Shown: positions 10,198 to 20,603 of the stretch, one piece after another
Numbering within the stretch: the first letter of the stretch is position 1
Layout: the number at the start of each line of letters is the position of its first letter
NCBI GenBank assembly: GCA_903772945.1
Contig: CAICTM010000103.1
Span: 1 to 64,000, forward strand
Length of the DNA: 64,000 nt
Reading direction: 5' to 3'
Source: Seminavis robusta
Taxonomy: Eukaryota; Bacillariophyta; Bacillariophyceae; Naviculales; Naviculaceae
The notes under the pieces: model-generated
What the model saw: only the letters and a program-made list of their open reading frames with translations
Database searches by the model: none
What the model was told of the DNA's origin: nothing
Program-made: the position numbers and the translations under genes

Positions 10198-13100
10198 TCA
10201 AAAGAAAGGACCTGTTTGCGACGGTGGTTGTCCTCCGTAGGCTCCGGGTGGAGGAGGTTGCTGTTGCTGCTGCGGTGGGTACGCGAAAGCATTGCCAGAG
10301 TTAGGTGCCTGGTTTCCTTGGTACATTGGTGGAGGACCCCTGTAGCCACCTGAATTAGGGGCTTGGGCAAACGCAGGGACTGCTCCAGGTTGCATGGCGT
10401 ACCCAGCTTGTGGTTGAGCATATGCTTGTTGCTGCTGAAAAGGAGGGGTTGGGGAATGGCTCATTGCGCGATTTCGATTCGGCGGTACCGGCGAAACGGA
10501 GCGTTGCTGCTGTGGTGCCATTTGACCCGCATACTGCTGTGGTGGTGGTTGCGCCACCAAATTCGCCTGTGGGGGTTGTTGGGAAAAGGACGGTGGCGTG
10601 GGCGATAAACTTCGGGTATGCGCTAGTTGCTGATGAGGCGGGACAGGAGAAGTACTCCGTGATCGATGATATTGGTGGTGGTGGTGCTGTTGCTGAGCCA
10701 CATAGTGATTTGCCGGCGGTGGAGGTTGTTGCGGTGCAAACTGGGCTGCTGGCGGTGGCTGAGATTGAGCTTGGCCGCCAATTGCCATGTCTCCAAATAT
10801 ACCAAACATGTCCGAGCCAGTCGATGCAGCTGCGGGGGGCGCCTGTTGCTGACCCCCTCCGAACACCCCGAAGATATCAGTGTTGCTCGATTGTGCTTGA
10901 GCGGCTACCGGTGCTGCTGGCTGGTTCAATCCTAGCAAGTCGATCCCACTATTCTGGGCGACAGGAGCTGGTCGGGCAGCAGGCGGTGGAGCCTGTGTCT
11001 GAGGCGGGGGCAAAACCGCAAACGTAGGAGTTGCATTATATTGTTGTGCTGGTTGGCCTACAGAGGCCGGCGGAGTTCGAGGCGCAGGTGCAGCTCTTGG
11101 TGCACCTGGGTTCATCGCGGCGTGCACTTTGTGGAATGGGACAGAAATGGCCTTTTGAAGTCTCGGGTCGCGAGCAAGCTGGAACATGAATATGGACTTT
11201 TTGAGACAAAACGTTACTCCACCAAAGCATGATCCTGCAGCGTTAACTTACGTTGGGCCTATTTTGCATCCTCAGCGCCCGTCGTTTATTGATACACACC
11301 CGTCGAATGTGGAACAATTTAGACCTGTCAACCACGAGGCTGTACACTTGGGTTGCTGCGGTTCGAATCTGGACGCAAATGGACGTTTGTCTGTTTCCAT
11401 TGTAGTATTTGAGAGCCCGGATCTTGTCCAACCCATCCGTGGCTTCTGCAACTGCCGCGATGGGGCCATGAAAGAGAAGATTCTTGAGAATATGCAGAGA
11501 ATGAGTTGCATGGCGCCATTGCAATCCTCGGTTGTCTCGCATGCGAATCCATACAACCGACATTACATCAAACAATACAGAGCTGCTTTCACGGCACTGC
11601 TCGACGAGGTCCGCGAGCACTTTGTTATAATCCCCTTCAAACGCTCGTTTCGAAGTCAGTTCCATGGCGATCCTCCGAGCGCTTGTGTCCTGCATCAAAG
11701 TCGAGGGTCTCGACTGGGCAACCTGGCGAGTTACCCTCCGAACATTCAAAAGGCCGTAGTCGATCTTGTGCTGATTGTGATAGTTGGAGCACTGAAGGAA
11801 CAGTGGCGATTCCACGGTAACCTGCTGGCGGAGCCTCAATTCTTCCACACGAAGCTTTGCAAACTCTTCGAGCATTTGCGTCTGACAAAAAGTCTGTAGA
11901 AGTGGCCACATCGAGGACTGTTCGCCATCCGCCCCCGTCCGCTTTTGCTGAAGAAATCGCTGTCGATCTAGTTGAGGTGGTTGGCCCGGCTGCGCTGACA
12001 AGTACCATCTCATATTCCCAATCATCGACACAAAGAATGAGCAAAATGCTATTCTGGCCTCCTCTTCTCCCATTTCATTGCGGCATCCTTCGGTATAGAT
12101 GTAGTCAGGTGCCATGGGGTTCACTTCGGGAGGATCCACAGGTTCTACGGGTGGTTCTTCCTGATCGTTTTCGCTGTAGCTGGAAGTTTTGAGGAAGCTC
12201 TTACTCTTCTCCTTCAATTTGAAGAACGCTCCCTTGACGGCTTTGGTAGCTTTTGCAGCCGTATCTTGCATGGATGCTAACGCTGACTCTCCATTGAGTG
12301 TCTTTTTGTCGTTTTTCAAAAGCTCCACAAGATCCTGCGCCAGCATTTCTGGGGAAGATGCCGGCAAAGCTTGACCAGTCGCAAACTGCTGGACCGAGTA
12401 AGGATCGGCATTCATGTTCCTCAACAGGTCCGGGATCCTCTCGTTGATTTTGTCAGTGGGAATGCCTCTGGTTTCCATATTGTTGTGATCGAGGTTAATG
12501 ATCAACACTTCCCCCAAACCGTCCGTTCTATCCAAACGGGGCGTCAATGCCGCCAGAATTCCAATCAAATAGGGATACGGGGCCGCCAAGTACTGCCACA
12601 GATGGGGAGGCAGCACGGGGATGTATAGGTGTTGCCAATGTAGCAATCCTTGTGCTAGTATGCCAATGATTGACTTGAAACAGGTTGCCAATCGTGTGGG
12701 ACTTGCCGAAATCAAAATGACGCGACGTTCGCATAGCGCGGCACAGAGCAACCTCAATGTGTGTGCGACGCCCAAGCATCGAAGGACGGGCAGAATACTG
12801 GTTCGTGAGCTGTTGGAGACGAGATCCCCCATGGATGTACGGAGTAGAAGAGGCCGTGGGAGTAGGAAATGGGTAAAATCGACGTGTGCAAACTTTTTGG
12901 CCCCCATTGTTCCCACTTCCAAATCTTGAATGGTAAGAAAGACGGGTTTGTTTCTAGCATCGGGTGGTTTTGCCGCGTAGGAGATGGCAATTTTTTGGTG
13001 TTTTTGGAAGAGTTCATGTAGATATTTCTTTTGGGGTTCCTCCTTTGTGAGATACTGTGGCATTGCCAGCATGTGTGACGTGAGGGCATCCACGGTCCTT

Positions 13101-13690
13101 TGGAGGATAGGGGAATGACAATCAACAGACAAGATCATTAGCCATCAACACCCTGAATACATTTCTATCTATTTTCTCTTTCATGACAAACAAACACCAA
13201 AAAGTACTTACTTGAGCACCGCCGAATATACGGCATCCGCTCCCGTAACTCTGGTTAAAATGACCAGAGCCCGTTCCCCTCTGCGTCCGACATCGTAGCG
13301 TGTTTTGGCTCCAATATGACAGGGCAGATACCGTCTAACATGTCCATGAACCCTCATTCCCGACTGGAGCGTCAAGGAAAAAGTGTAATTCTGAAATGCC
13401 GGTGGCTGCATGGCGTACTGATCAAATCGATTCACGGGTGGTGCTTGATCCGGTGGAGGAGGCGGCGATGCATCTTGGTCAAATTCCGGAAAGGCAAAAC
13501 GAGCAATCTGCGGCATGTTCTTGGATAGTTCTTGATCGATGCTATCCTGCGTTCCTCCTGTTGCTGTAGTTGGAGGTCCAAAGACGTATGCTGGGGGTGT
13601 ATGAGGACTCGCCGCCGGATGAGGAACATCGAGAAACAAGTCGAAAAAAGGCCACGGTTGCCCTGCTGGAGCGGTTGGTGGTTGAGCCAT
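10198..13690 (-). CDS. DENN-domain protein with C-terminal ENTH/ANTH domain
   Basis: Proposed exons on minus are 13690-13212, 13097-11252 and 11178-10198, giving 1,101 residues. Introns (114 and 73 bases) have GTAAGTA and GTAAGTT donors, and a CTAAT branch-like word precedes the first acceptor. Exon 1 holds the upstream part of DENN; residues about 263-341 carry core DENN wording ('LRLLCAALCERRVILISAS', 'HLYIPVLPPHLWQYLAAPYP'). DENN modules are GDP-GTP exchange factors for Rab GTPases. Residues about 611-760 form an ENTH/ANTH-like helical domain ('WRHATHSLHILKNLLFHG'), which binds phosphoinositides in clathrin adaptors. The tail is Pro/Gln-rich and has clathrin/AP-2-type words 'DLLGLN', 'DIFGVF' and 'DMFGIF'. 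The parts together suggest an endocytic adaptor that also activates a Rab. Confidence 0.85.
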
Positions 13691-14194
13691 GGTGGAGTTT
13701 TTTTACTGTAACTACCCAAACTGCAATAATGAAACTATAATGAAACTATCTCCTGATGAGCGAGCTTTCCCCTTTGTTATCCTCAACCCACTTGGACAAG
13801 GATACTACCGGTACTACTGTAGCAGCTATAATAGCTGATTGGTACGAGCAATCAAACAAGAGGCAACGCAGTGGGGTATCCGATTGTTTCATCATGGCCA
13901 CGGTTGCTCCGAACGTTCGCTGGTCGAGGCGAAGATCCAACGGATCGTCTTTAGCCCTATTTTTAGAGTTTTCGTTCACCTTCACCCTAATCGACCCCGA
14001 ACCGACATCGCATCGAGCACCTCGAACCGGCTCGATCATCGACCGTGCCAATAACAACAGCAACAATCAATCACCTCTGCTGCTAAGCTATTTCTGGTTG
14101 CCCTATCGATTGCTGTTACTATCTAGAGTAGCTACATGTCTGCATTTCGAGCTTGATCAAGCATTGCCTGTGTGTCGGTATTGTGGTTCTTAGC
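13691..14194. promoter_or_regulatory. Shared upstream region of two divergent genes
   Basis: About 500 bases separate the starts of the DENN-ENTH gene (-) and the fluoride exporter (+), so both promoters must lie here. A CCAAT-type word (GATTGG near 13837) and an ACCGGTAC word near 13808 are present. No TATA box is obvious. Confidence 0.5.
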
Positions 14195-17100
14195 ATGACA
14201 TCCATTGGTGATGGCGACGATCAGGCAACGGCTTCCACGAAAGTTGCCGTTGCTTCTTCTTCGATCGAGGATCCAGAGAACAGGGCACTTGACGAGGAAC
14301 CACTTGAAAATGGACATGGTTCTGAAGACTCAGTAGCTATTATTGCTGAAGGAGATGAAAGCAAGGGATCCGGAGCAGCAGCAGTCTCCAGCAGTAGTGA
14401 CCAACAACAACGTCGACGCCAACTCAAGAAACAATCGTCGCAACGAAGAAAAAGTCACGGCGCTATTCATAATAGTACGGATCGACCATTGAGCCACTAC
14501 CCTCCTCGCCCAGAATCTCGACAAGAATCCCCTCCGACGGCCTTTGTCGATGCTCTGGCACAATCGCCTCTTCAAGAAAGCTGGAACCAATTTGAAGAAT
14601 CCGTTGGAAAACCGTCACGAGAAGCCCTACACAAATTCTTTTATCCTCCAGGCAACAACAATAATAATAGCAATGCTGCAGCGGCACATCATCATCATCA
14701 TCACAGTCCTCATCAAATGCACTCACCAAAACGTCGAATCAGCAAACGACACTTGACTTCACCTGGAGATCCAGATAATAATCACAAGAGAAACAGTATC
14801 AAGAAACAACAAGGAATACCCATCGTAGACCACCCACTACAGACACCTCAACTGGACCACGAAGGTTATGATCGTCAACCAACTGCACAACAACAACCAC
14901 AACAACAAGAAGTTCCCAACAACTCTGATCCCGTGGTACCAAATGATACCCAACACGACAACAGCCACAATACTAGTAGTGGTCCTCCAAATGGACATCA
15001 TCAGCATCATGTTCCGGCAGAGCAACCAACAACACGACGGCCTCCACAACAACAAGCAATTCACAGATCCATTTCCGCAGTTTCTTCGGTAGACTCCATC
15101 CCTGAAATGAGCAACAGTCAGAGCTGGCCTCGATCTCCTGCTCCTCTACTAGGACAACAGTCACCCACTTTTCAACAATCCTTCGATGCCGAGGAAGCAC
15201 AAGATCGAAAATATGTCGAACGATTCTGGACCACCTATGATGATATCATCATGTTGAGTTTATTCACACAACTCGGGGTCGTAGCGCGGTTGGCAGCGTC
15301 CACCTGGTTCACGTTCTTTGATGGAGTCTTTCATAAAGAATCGCCCCTCTTTACCAATCTACCGCTCAACTGTTTCAGCTGTTTCTTGCTGGGATTACTC
15401 GGATCGGGAGATCGGTTGATGGAAACCATCACCACCAGGTTCACACCACGAAACTTGCAACAGAGCGTCGTTCAGGATTATTCACGGGGGACGGAATATT
15501 ACGAATACGACGACGATGACTCCAACAATAGTGACAGCAATTACTACTGTGGGGCCGAGGATGATGATCACGATAACAACAATAATGGATTACGACGACG
15601 AAGGAGACGGCCCAAGAGAGCCAAGAGAGTCACCACGTTTCACAGTTGGCAACCTCCATTGCATTGGCACGATGATCTACGAGAAGTCCAGCTGCTGGCG
15701 TTGGAACGAAGAATACGAGCCAGCAAGTGCCTACTATTATTTCCAGTTGCCAAAGAAGACGCTGACGTCATGGAGCACTATTTTGGGGAGGGATATAAAG
15801 CTTCCGCGGAAAAACAGAAAACGCCCAGTCGCAGAAGGTCGACGACAACAACGACAAAAACAAAACCCAGGAATCGTCGTAGGCGACGCAGATTTGGAAG
15901 GCAGAGGTATGCCGCCACAAGTATGGCTGACACTGACCTGGACGATCATCGAGAAGGAGGAGGACATTTGCAGGATTGTAACGGCGACGATGATGAGTCC
16001 GACAGCAATAACAACTACGATGACAGCTATGGAAACCACAGTTATGCAAGAGAGCAAAGTGAAAGTGATGAAATGTTCGACGATGGCCTCTTTCGGTTTG
16101 ATCTGGAACTGACCGAATCCACAGAAAAACAACAGTCTGCGAAAAACCATGCTGCGGAGAGCAAAGCTGAAGCCAATCCCGACGCTTCAGAAGGGGTTTT
16201 CCCTCCATCGGTTCAAAGGCTGATAAAACGTCCCCCGGGCTGTACGACAACTCTTCCACCCGAACAAGGGAATGTAACAGCGCAAGAAACCCAGCCTGAA
16301 GCAGTACAAACTTCCACTGCAAGAGAAAATAGTCAGACACAGCAGGGGGCGGCGGCGGCACCTGTTTCTTCGTCTCTGCCCCCACAGCAACAGCTTGGAC
16401 CACAACAAAATGGCCATGTTGCTGCTGCTAGACCATCACACCCTCCGGCACCATCGGGCGCTATGAGAGTCAGCCGATCAGGCTCTGACACTGGATCCGA
16501 AAACGGTGCTTCGATAGTCACGGCTACAAGCGGGGGCGAAGGGGGTGATCCACAACTGGAACAAATTATTTCGAACGTACAAGCCAATGTATCGGAGAAC
16601 ATATCCAGGTTAGGCCGAGTGAACCTAGCTGATGGTTGGGATGTTGGCACCACGCCAGAGGCAATGTCGGACGATTTGATGTTGGGCTTGCGAGACGGAT
16701 TCTGTGGAGCACTCTCGAGTTTCTCGTCATGGAATTCATCCATGTTAAACTTGCTACGCGAGGGACACATTGGCGAAGCGTTTGTAGGGTACTTGCTCGG
16801 ACTTCAATTGCCGATTGTTGCCTATCGATTTGGACAGCAAGTGGCAGTCTACTTTTTCGTTTGGCGATGTCGACGAGAAGCTCGTCGGGAGGCTCGAAAG
16901 GGCTGGTACGGAATTCGCGTCAACATGGATGGAAGCGACGACGAGAGCGATGATAGTCCTACCAGGAGAAGAGACTGCAACAACTCGTCAGGTGAAGCCA
17001 GCAGCATGGATGACAACTTTGACGATCGCAGTCGAGACAGAAGTGCCGAAATGAGCTTCGAGGATGGCGCCATGTCACGAGAGACTCCTTCCGTGAGAGC

Positions 17101-17560
17101 CATTTGTACAGCCCTCTACTTGCTCGCCTTGGTTACACAATTCACTTCGCTCAATTTTTTTGCGAACCCAGAGGATCAGCAAATTGCTTTGAGTTTGCTA
17201 TTCTCTCCCGTGGGAACCTTGACGCGTTGGCGTCTGTCCAAATTGAACGTCTGGCGACCGGGGTTTCCAATTGGGACCTTTGCTTGCAACATCCTCGCGT
17301 GTGCTCTCAGCGGAAGTCTTGGCAGTATCCTGGCCGGTAGTCCAGGCCCGAAAGAACGCATCTTTCTGCAAAGTCTCATTGCTGGTTTTGGGGGGACACT
17401 GAGCTCTCTGGCAACGTTTATTGTGGAGATCCTGGCTGGAATGGACCCATTGCTGTTCCGTTTTGATGGTGTCATCTATGCGGTTTGTTCCATCTTCTGG
17501 GCAATGACGATTGGCTTTATCTTTTCGGCATCAGTCGATTGGGCGGATGAGACATCTTGA
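14195..17560 (+). CDS. Fluoride exporter (FEX/CrcB family) with long inserts
   Basis: One exon encodes 1,121 residues from ATG 14195 (MTSIGDGDD). The protein has two CrcB/Fluc domains, as in eukaryotic FEX proteins that let fluoride leak out of the cell through the plasma membrane. Domain 1 starts at residue about 348 ('FTQLGVVARLAAS', 'NLPLNCFSCFLLG'), is interrupted by an insert of about 400 acidic and Arg-rich residues, then resumes at about 826 with 'GLRDGFCGALSSFSSW'. Domain 2 is residues about 967-1121 ('GTLTRWRLS', 'FACNILACALSGSLG', 'GFGGTLSSLATF'). The conserved membrane Asn and Gly residues are present in both. The first 340 residues are disordered, with Gln-, Asn- and His-rich runs. 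Yeast FEX proteins are only about 375 residues, so this one is about three times larger. Confidence 0.85.
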   Translation: MTSIGDGDDQATASTKVAVASSSIEDPENRALDEEPLENGHGSEDSVAIIAEGDESKGSGAAAVSSSSDQQQRRRQLKKQSSQRRKSHGAIHNSTDRPLSHYPPRPESRQESPPTAFVDALAQSPLQESWNQFEESVGKPSREALHKFFYPPGNNNNNSNAAAAHHHHHHSPHQMHSPKRRISKRHLTSPGDPDNNHKRNSIKKQQGIPIVDHPLQTPQLDHEGYDRQPTAQQQPQQQEVPNNSDPVVPNDTQHDNSHNTSSGPPNGHHQHHVPAEQPTTRRPPQQQAIHRSISAVSSVDSIPEMSNSQSWPRSPAPLLGQQSPTFQQSFDAEEAQDRKYVERFWTTYDDIIMLSLFTQLGVVARLAASTWFTFFDGVFHKESPLFTNLPLNCFSCFLLGLLGSGDRLMETITTRFTPRNLQQSVVQDYSRGTEYYEYDDDDSNNSDSNYYCGAEDDDHDNNNNGLRRRRRRPKRAKRVTTFHSWQPPLHWHDDLREVQLLALERRIRASKCLLLFPVAKEDADVMEHYFGEGYKASAEKQKTPSRRRSTTTTTKTKPRNRRRRRRFGRQRYAATSMADTDLDDHREGGGHLQDCNGDDDESDSNNNYDDSYGNHSYAREQSESDEMFDDGLFRFDLELTESTEKQQSAKNHAAESKAEANPDASEGVFPPSVQRLIKRPPGCTTTLPPEQGNVTAQETQPEAVQTSTARENSQTQQGAAAAPVSSSLPPQQQLGPQQNGHVAAARPSHPPAPSGAMRVSRSGSDTGSENGASIVTATSGGEGGDPQLEQIISNVQANVSENISRLGRVNLADGWDVGTTPEAMSDDLMLGLRDGFCGALSSFSSWNSSMLNLLREGHIGEAFVGYLLGLQLPIVAYRFGQQVAVYFFVWRCRREARREARKGWYGIRVNMDGSDDESDDSPTRRRDCNNSSGEASSMDDNFDDRSRDRSAEMSFEDGAMSRETPSVRAICTALYLLALVTQFTSLNFFANPEDQQIALSLLFSPVGTLTRWRLSKLNVWRPGFPIGTFACNILACALSGSLGSILAGSPGPKERIFLQSLIAGFGGTLSSLATFIVEILAGMDPLLFRFDGVIYAVCSIFWAMTIGFIFSASVDWADETS

Positions 17561-18577
17561 TTTTGTCTGGCTGACAAAATTCTCCAGTAAGGAGGCTGCA
17601 GGATCGTGCGCCGTGATAGCTGTGGCGGTACCGTGTACCAGTTTGGCCTTCTGGCAACCAGACTAGCTAGCGTGGTATCTTTGCAATCAAGAGACGTAGC
17701 CATCAGCAACGGTTGTAGCAGCCTCTCCACATTGTTGTCGTCTGTGCTTCGGTGAAGCCAACCGATCCGAAGTTTGTGATCGAGCAGTCTTGGCGCAGTG
17801 GCTCAACTCGTTGCCCACGTCTGTACCTAATCCTCACTATAGATAGCTACCGGTACCACAATCGATTCCAACAACAGAATTTTACCGCACTTTCCAGAGC
17901 CTCGGACTCACCATCCCCACAGAGAACTTCATTCCACCAGGCCACCAGGAGGCTTGATGGCTTGATGGAAGGGTACTAGTACTAGTATCGATGTACCAGT
18001 ACTACGGTATCGATGGATGTAGCGTACTAGCTACTCTAGTACCGGTACCGTACTATTACAAGCTACTTTTAGTAGTGCCGGTACTCATGGTACCAGTATA
18101 TGCAGATAGAGTGAGAGTGCGTGGCTGGGACGACGCGTACCGCTCCCAAAGAATTAGTCTCGTTGCTCCCTTCTTCGCCACTGGGACTCCAATCGCGTTT
18201 TTTGGGAACATTGCATGCACAAAAACCTGATCGAGAATCGAGATCGATTGGCCATCGGCAGTTGAGTTGTTGTTGAGTTGCGAATAGCAAGCACCACTAT
18301 ACGAACAGTCTTCTCGATGGTGGGTTATCGCTTACAAATTTGTTGGAGGGACAGCAGATAGGAAGACGAGAGGAGTAGGAAGTCTCTTTAGCCGCAGATC
18401 TACCGTATACCAGTGCCCTTCGTCGTTGGAGTTGATTGAAGTCGAGTCCTTCTACCTCGGTGTCTTCGCACGTGTCCGTTGCCCCTTCGTTATCAGAGGA
18501 CCAGTTTGGCTTTGATTACCAGGTATTCAGTATCCTCACTGCGTAATACCAGCAGCGCTCATACGTAGGGATTCACT
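17561..18577. other. Intergenic region with palindromic words
   Basis: No gene is supported. Several ACTAGTACTAGTA, CTAGCTACTCTAG and GTACCGGTAC words occur (for example 18039-18048). The right part must hold the promoter of the JmjC gene. Confidence 0.6.
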
Positions 18578-20401
18578 ATGGTGCCTCCCTCACAGACGCA
18601 ACCAGCTTCACTCCACGCTGATGGCCACAAGGAAGTTTCCCACGCCAATCACCATGTTCCCGCCTTTCTGGCCCTGTCTACCAGCAATGAATCTGCAGAA
18701 CGAGATAATGGTATTCAAGTGGTTCACGATGGGACCCAGTTAACTGCGGAGGCGTTTCGTAACGAAGCGATGGATATATCACGACCTATTATCGTTAAGG
18801 ACACGCCCGAGTCAATCGGCATGACCGTATTTCGGCCATTGGCAGTCCAGGAAGGATCGGAAGATCGAGTAACAATTCGCCATGTTGCAGATGTTATTGG
18901 CCACCAGTGGCCTGTCCGGGTGCTCGACGTGGAACATCAGGAGGAGCTGCAAGGCTGGTCATTGGGGGATTTGGTTGATCATTTTGAAGATGAGGGTCGA
19001 CTCAGAGCAACCGGTAGTAACCGTGATCAGGGGGGCTCATCGCCGGAAATCTGCGACAACTCGCACTGGGTTCCCAGACGACGAAAGGCGGCAACTAAAG
19101 CATCTCAAAGTTTCATGGAGCACCAGAGTCGACCGCGCATTCTGAACCAAATCTCTTTGGAATTCTCCAGGACGGCTCTGGCCAGCAGAGTCAAATCGCC
19201 AACGTTTGTTCGAGACCTTGATTGGATCGAGCAGCAAGACAAAAAATCTACCACCCCCGTCCAATACTACTGCCTTACGTCGATGGCAGGATGCTTCACA
19301 GATTTCCACGCAGACTTTGGGGGAACTTCGGTCTGGTACCATGTACTCAGTGGGTCCAAAATGTTCTGTTTGATTGCTCCCACGAAGGAGAACCTTGGCG
19401 TCTATGAGGAGTGGTTGGGGCACAAAGACCAGGAATCCACCTTTCTACCAAACCTCATCAAGAATCCAGAAGAAGTCATCACGGCATCCCTCGAGGCTTC
19501 TCAAACCCTCTTCATTCCAACTGGTTGGATTCATGCGGTGTACACTCCAGACGATGCCATTGTGCTGGGGGGAAACTTCCTTCACGGCTATGACATTCCT
19601 GTTCAGCTAGCAATCAACGACATTGAGCATCGACGAAAAGTTCCACAACGAGAACGCTTTCCTTTTTTTAGGGAAATCCATATGGGTGCGGCTGCATTCT
19701 ATCTGCAAAAGCTACGAGTTGGTGATTACAATGTAATTGCAAGACGGGAACTCGACAATATTCCTGCCTTACTGAAGTGCTTGGAGGGATGGCTTGGCGA
19801 GACTGGTACAATGGACAAGGGCAGCTTGGATTTTCAAGCTGCAACCTCGTACGCTCCATCCAGTATGGGTTATTCGTCTCCGGAACAGCTTTTGCGAGCA
19901 TTGTGCCAAGAGCACGAGAAAGCCTTGGCTTCTTGGGCCAGCATCAGCCGTTCCACTCCGGACAAGGGCTTGTCCATGTTGGCGCCTGACTCGCCTAGAG
20001 ACGCCAAGTTTGTTTCCGATGCGATGACAGCAAGCAAGGAACAATCGGCCACTTTGGAAGTCAAAAATCACTCGTTTCGCATTGTCATCTCGTCTGCGGC
20101 AAAGGAGCTGCATAATCCGCTGCCACGAGGTGTCCGAAAGTCAAATCCGGGGAAAGAGTGTAACAGATACGTCGACAAGGGGGACGATGACGACGATTGG
20201 GTGCCTCCGTCAGAGCAACGCAATAACCAAAGACGTGCCTCGGGAATCAGGCTGAAACTTAGCCTCAGTGGAGGCAGAAGTCCTCCCACTAAGAGGAAAA
20301 GCTCAGTGAAGGCTGCCCAGGGAAGCAAGCCAGACGTCAGACCCATTGCAAAGAAGCCTAAGACAACATCGCGACAAAGGTTGTTGAAGAAGTTTCGGTA
20401 G
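18578..20401 (+). CDS. JmjC-domain protein, KDM2/KDM7-like histone demethylase
   Basis: A single exon encodes 607 residues from ATG 18578. The JmjC fold spans residues about 205-360. Iron ligands are His244 and Asp246 in 'TDFHADFGGTSVWYHVLSG' and His319 in 'FIPTGWIHAVYTPDD'; the Lys of 'SGSKMF' fits 2-oxoglutarate binding. The wording resembles KDM2/KDM7 enzymes, which remove methyl groups from histone H3 lysines in the nucleus. 'GGNFLHGYDIPVQL' continues the similarity after the last His. The PHD and CXXC fingers of animal relatives are missing. The C-terminus (about 520-607) is basic with Lys/Arg clusters that could be nuclear signals. Substrate cannot be told from sequence. Confidence 0.88.
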   Translation: MVPPSQTQPASLHADGHKEVSHANHHVPAFLALSTSNESAERDNGIQVVHDGTQLTAEAFRNEAMDISRPIIVKDTPESIGMTVFRPLAVQEGSEDRVTIRHVADVIGHQWPVRVLDVEHQEELQGWSLGDLVDHFEDEGRLRATGSNRDQGGSSPEICDNSHWVPRRRKAATKASQSFMEHQSRPRILNQISLEFSRTALASRVKSPTFVRDLDWIEQQDKKSTTPVQYYCLTSMAGCFTDFHADFGGTSVWYHVLSGSKMFCLIAPTKENLGVYEEWLGHKDQESTFLPNLIKNPEEVITASLEASQTLFIPTGWIHAVYTPDDAIVLGGNFLHGYDIPVQLAINDIEHRRKVPQRERFPFFREIHMGAAAFYLQKLRVGDYNVIARRELDNIPALLKCLEGWLGETGTMDKGSLDFQAATSYAPSSMGYSSPEQLLRALCQEHEKALASWASISRSTPDKGLSMLAPDSPRDAKFVSDAMTASKEQSATLEVKNHSFRIVISSAAKELHNPLPRGVRKSNPGKECNRYVDKGDDDDDWVPPSEQRNNQRRASGIRLKLSLSGGRSPPTKRKSSVKAAQGSKPDVRPIAKKPKTTSRQRLLKKFR

Positions 20402-20603
20402 AAACTATTGGGTGCTTCGTGGATGCATTATGAGGATGCATATCTGGCATAGTAGGAAGATAGCCGCAGTGCGGTAAACGCACTAACCGAAACTAATAGC
20501 TATGCTATAGTAGGTACCGTTCTTTGTCTTGTTAGCTACAAGGATGCTTCGCTTTCTATGGCTTTTCAAAACAAACAGCACTTGTGGTCGTCCGAAACGA
20601 TAA

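Noticed and set aside
11186-11899. Plus-strand open frame antisense to the DENN-ENTH gene
   Set aside because: The minus strand carries clear DENN and ENTH domains with splice sites; the plus frame is a shadow.
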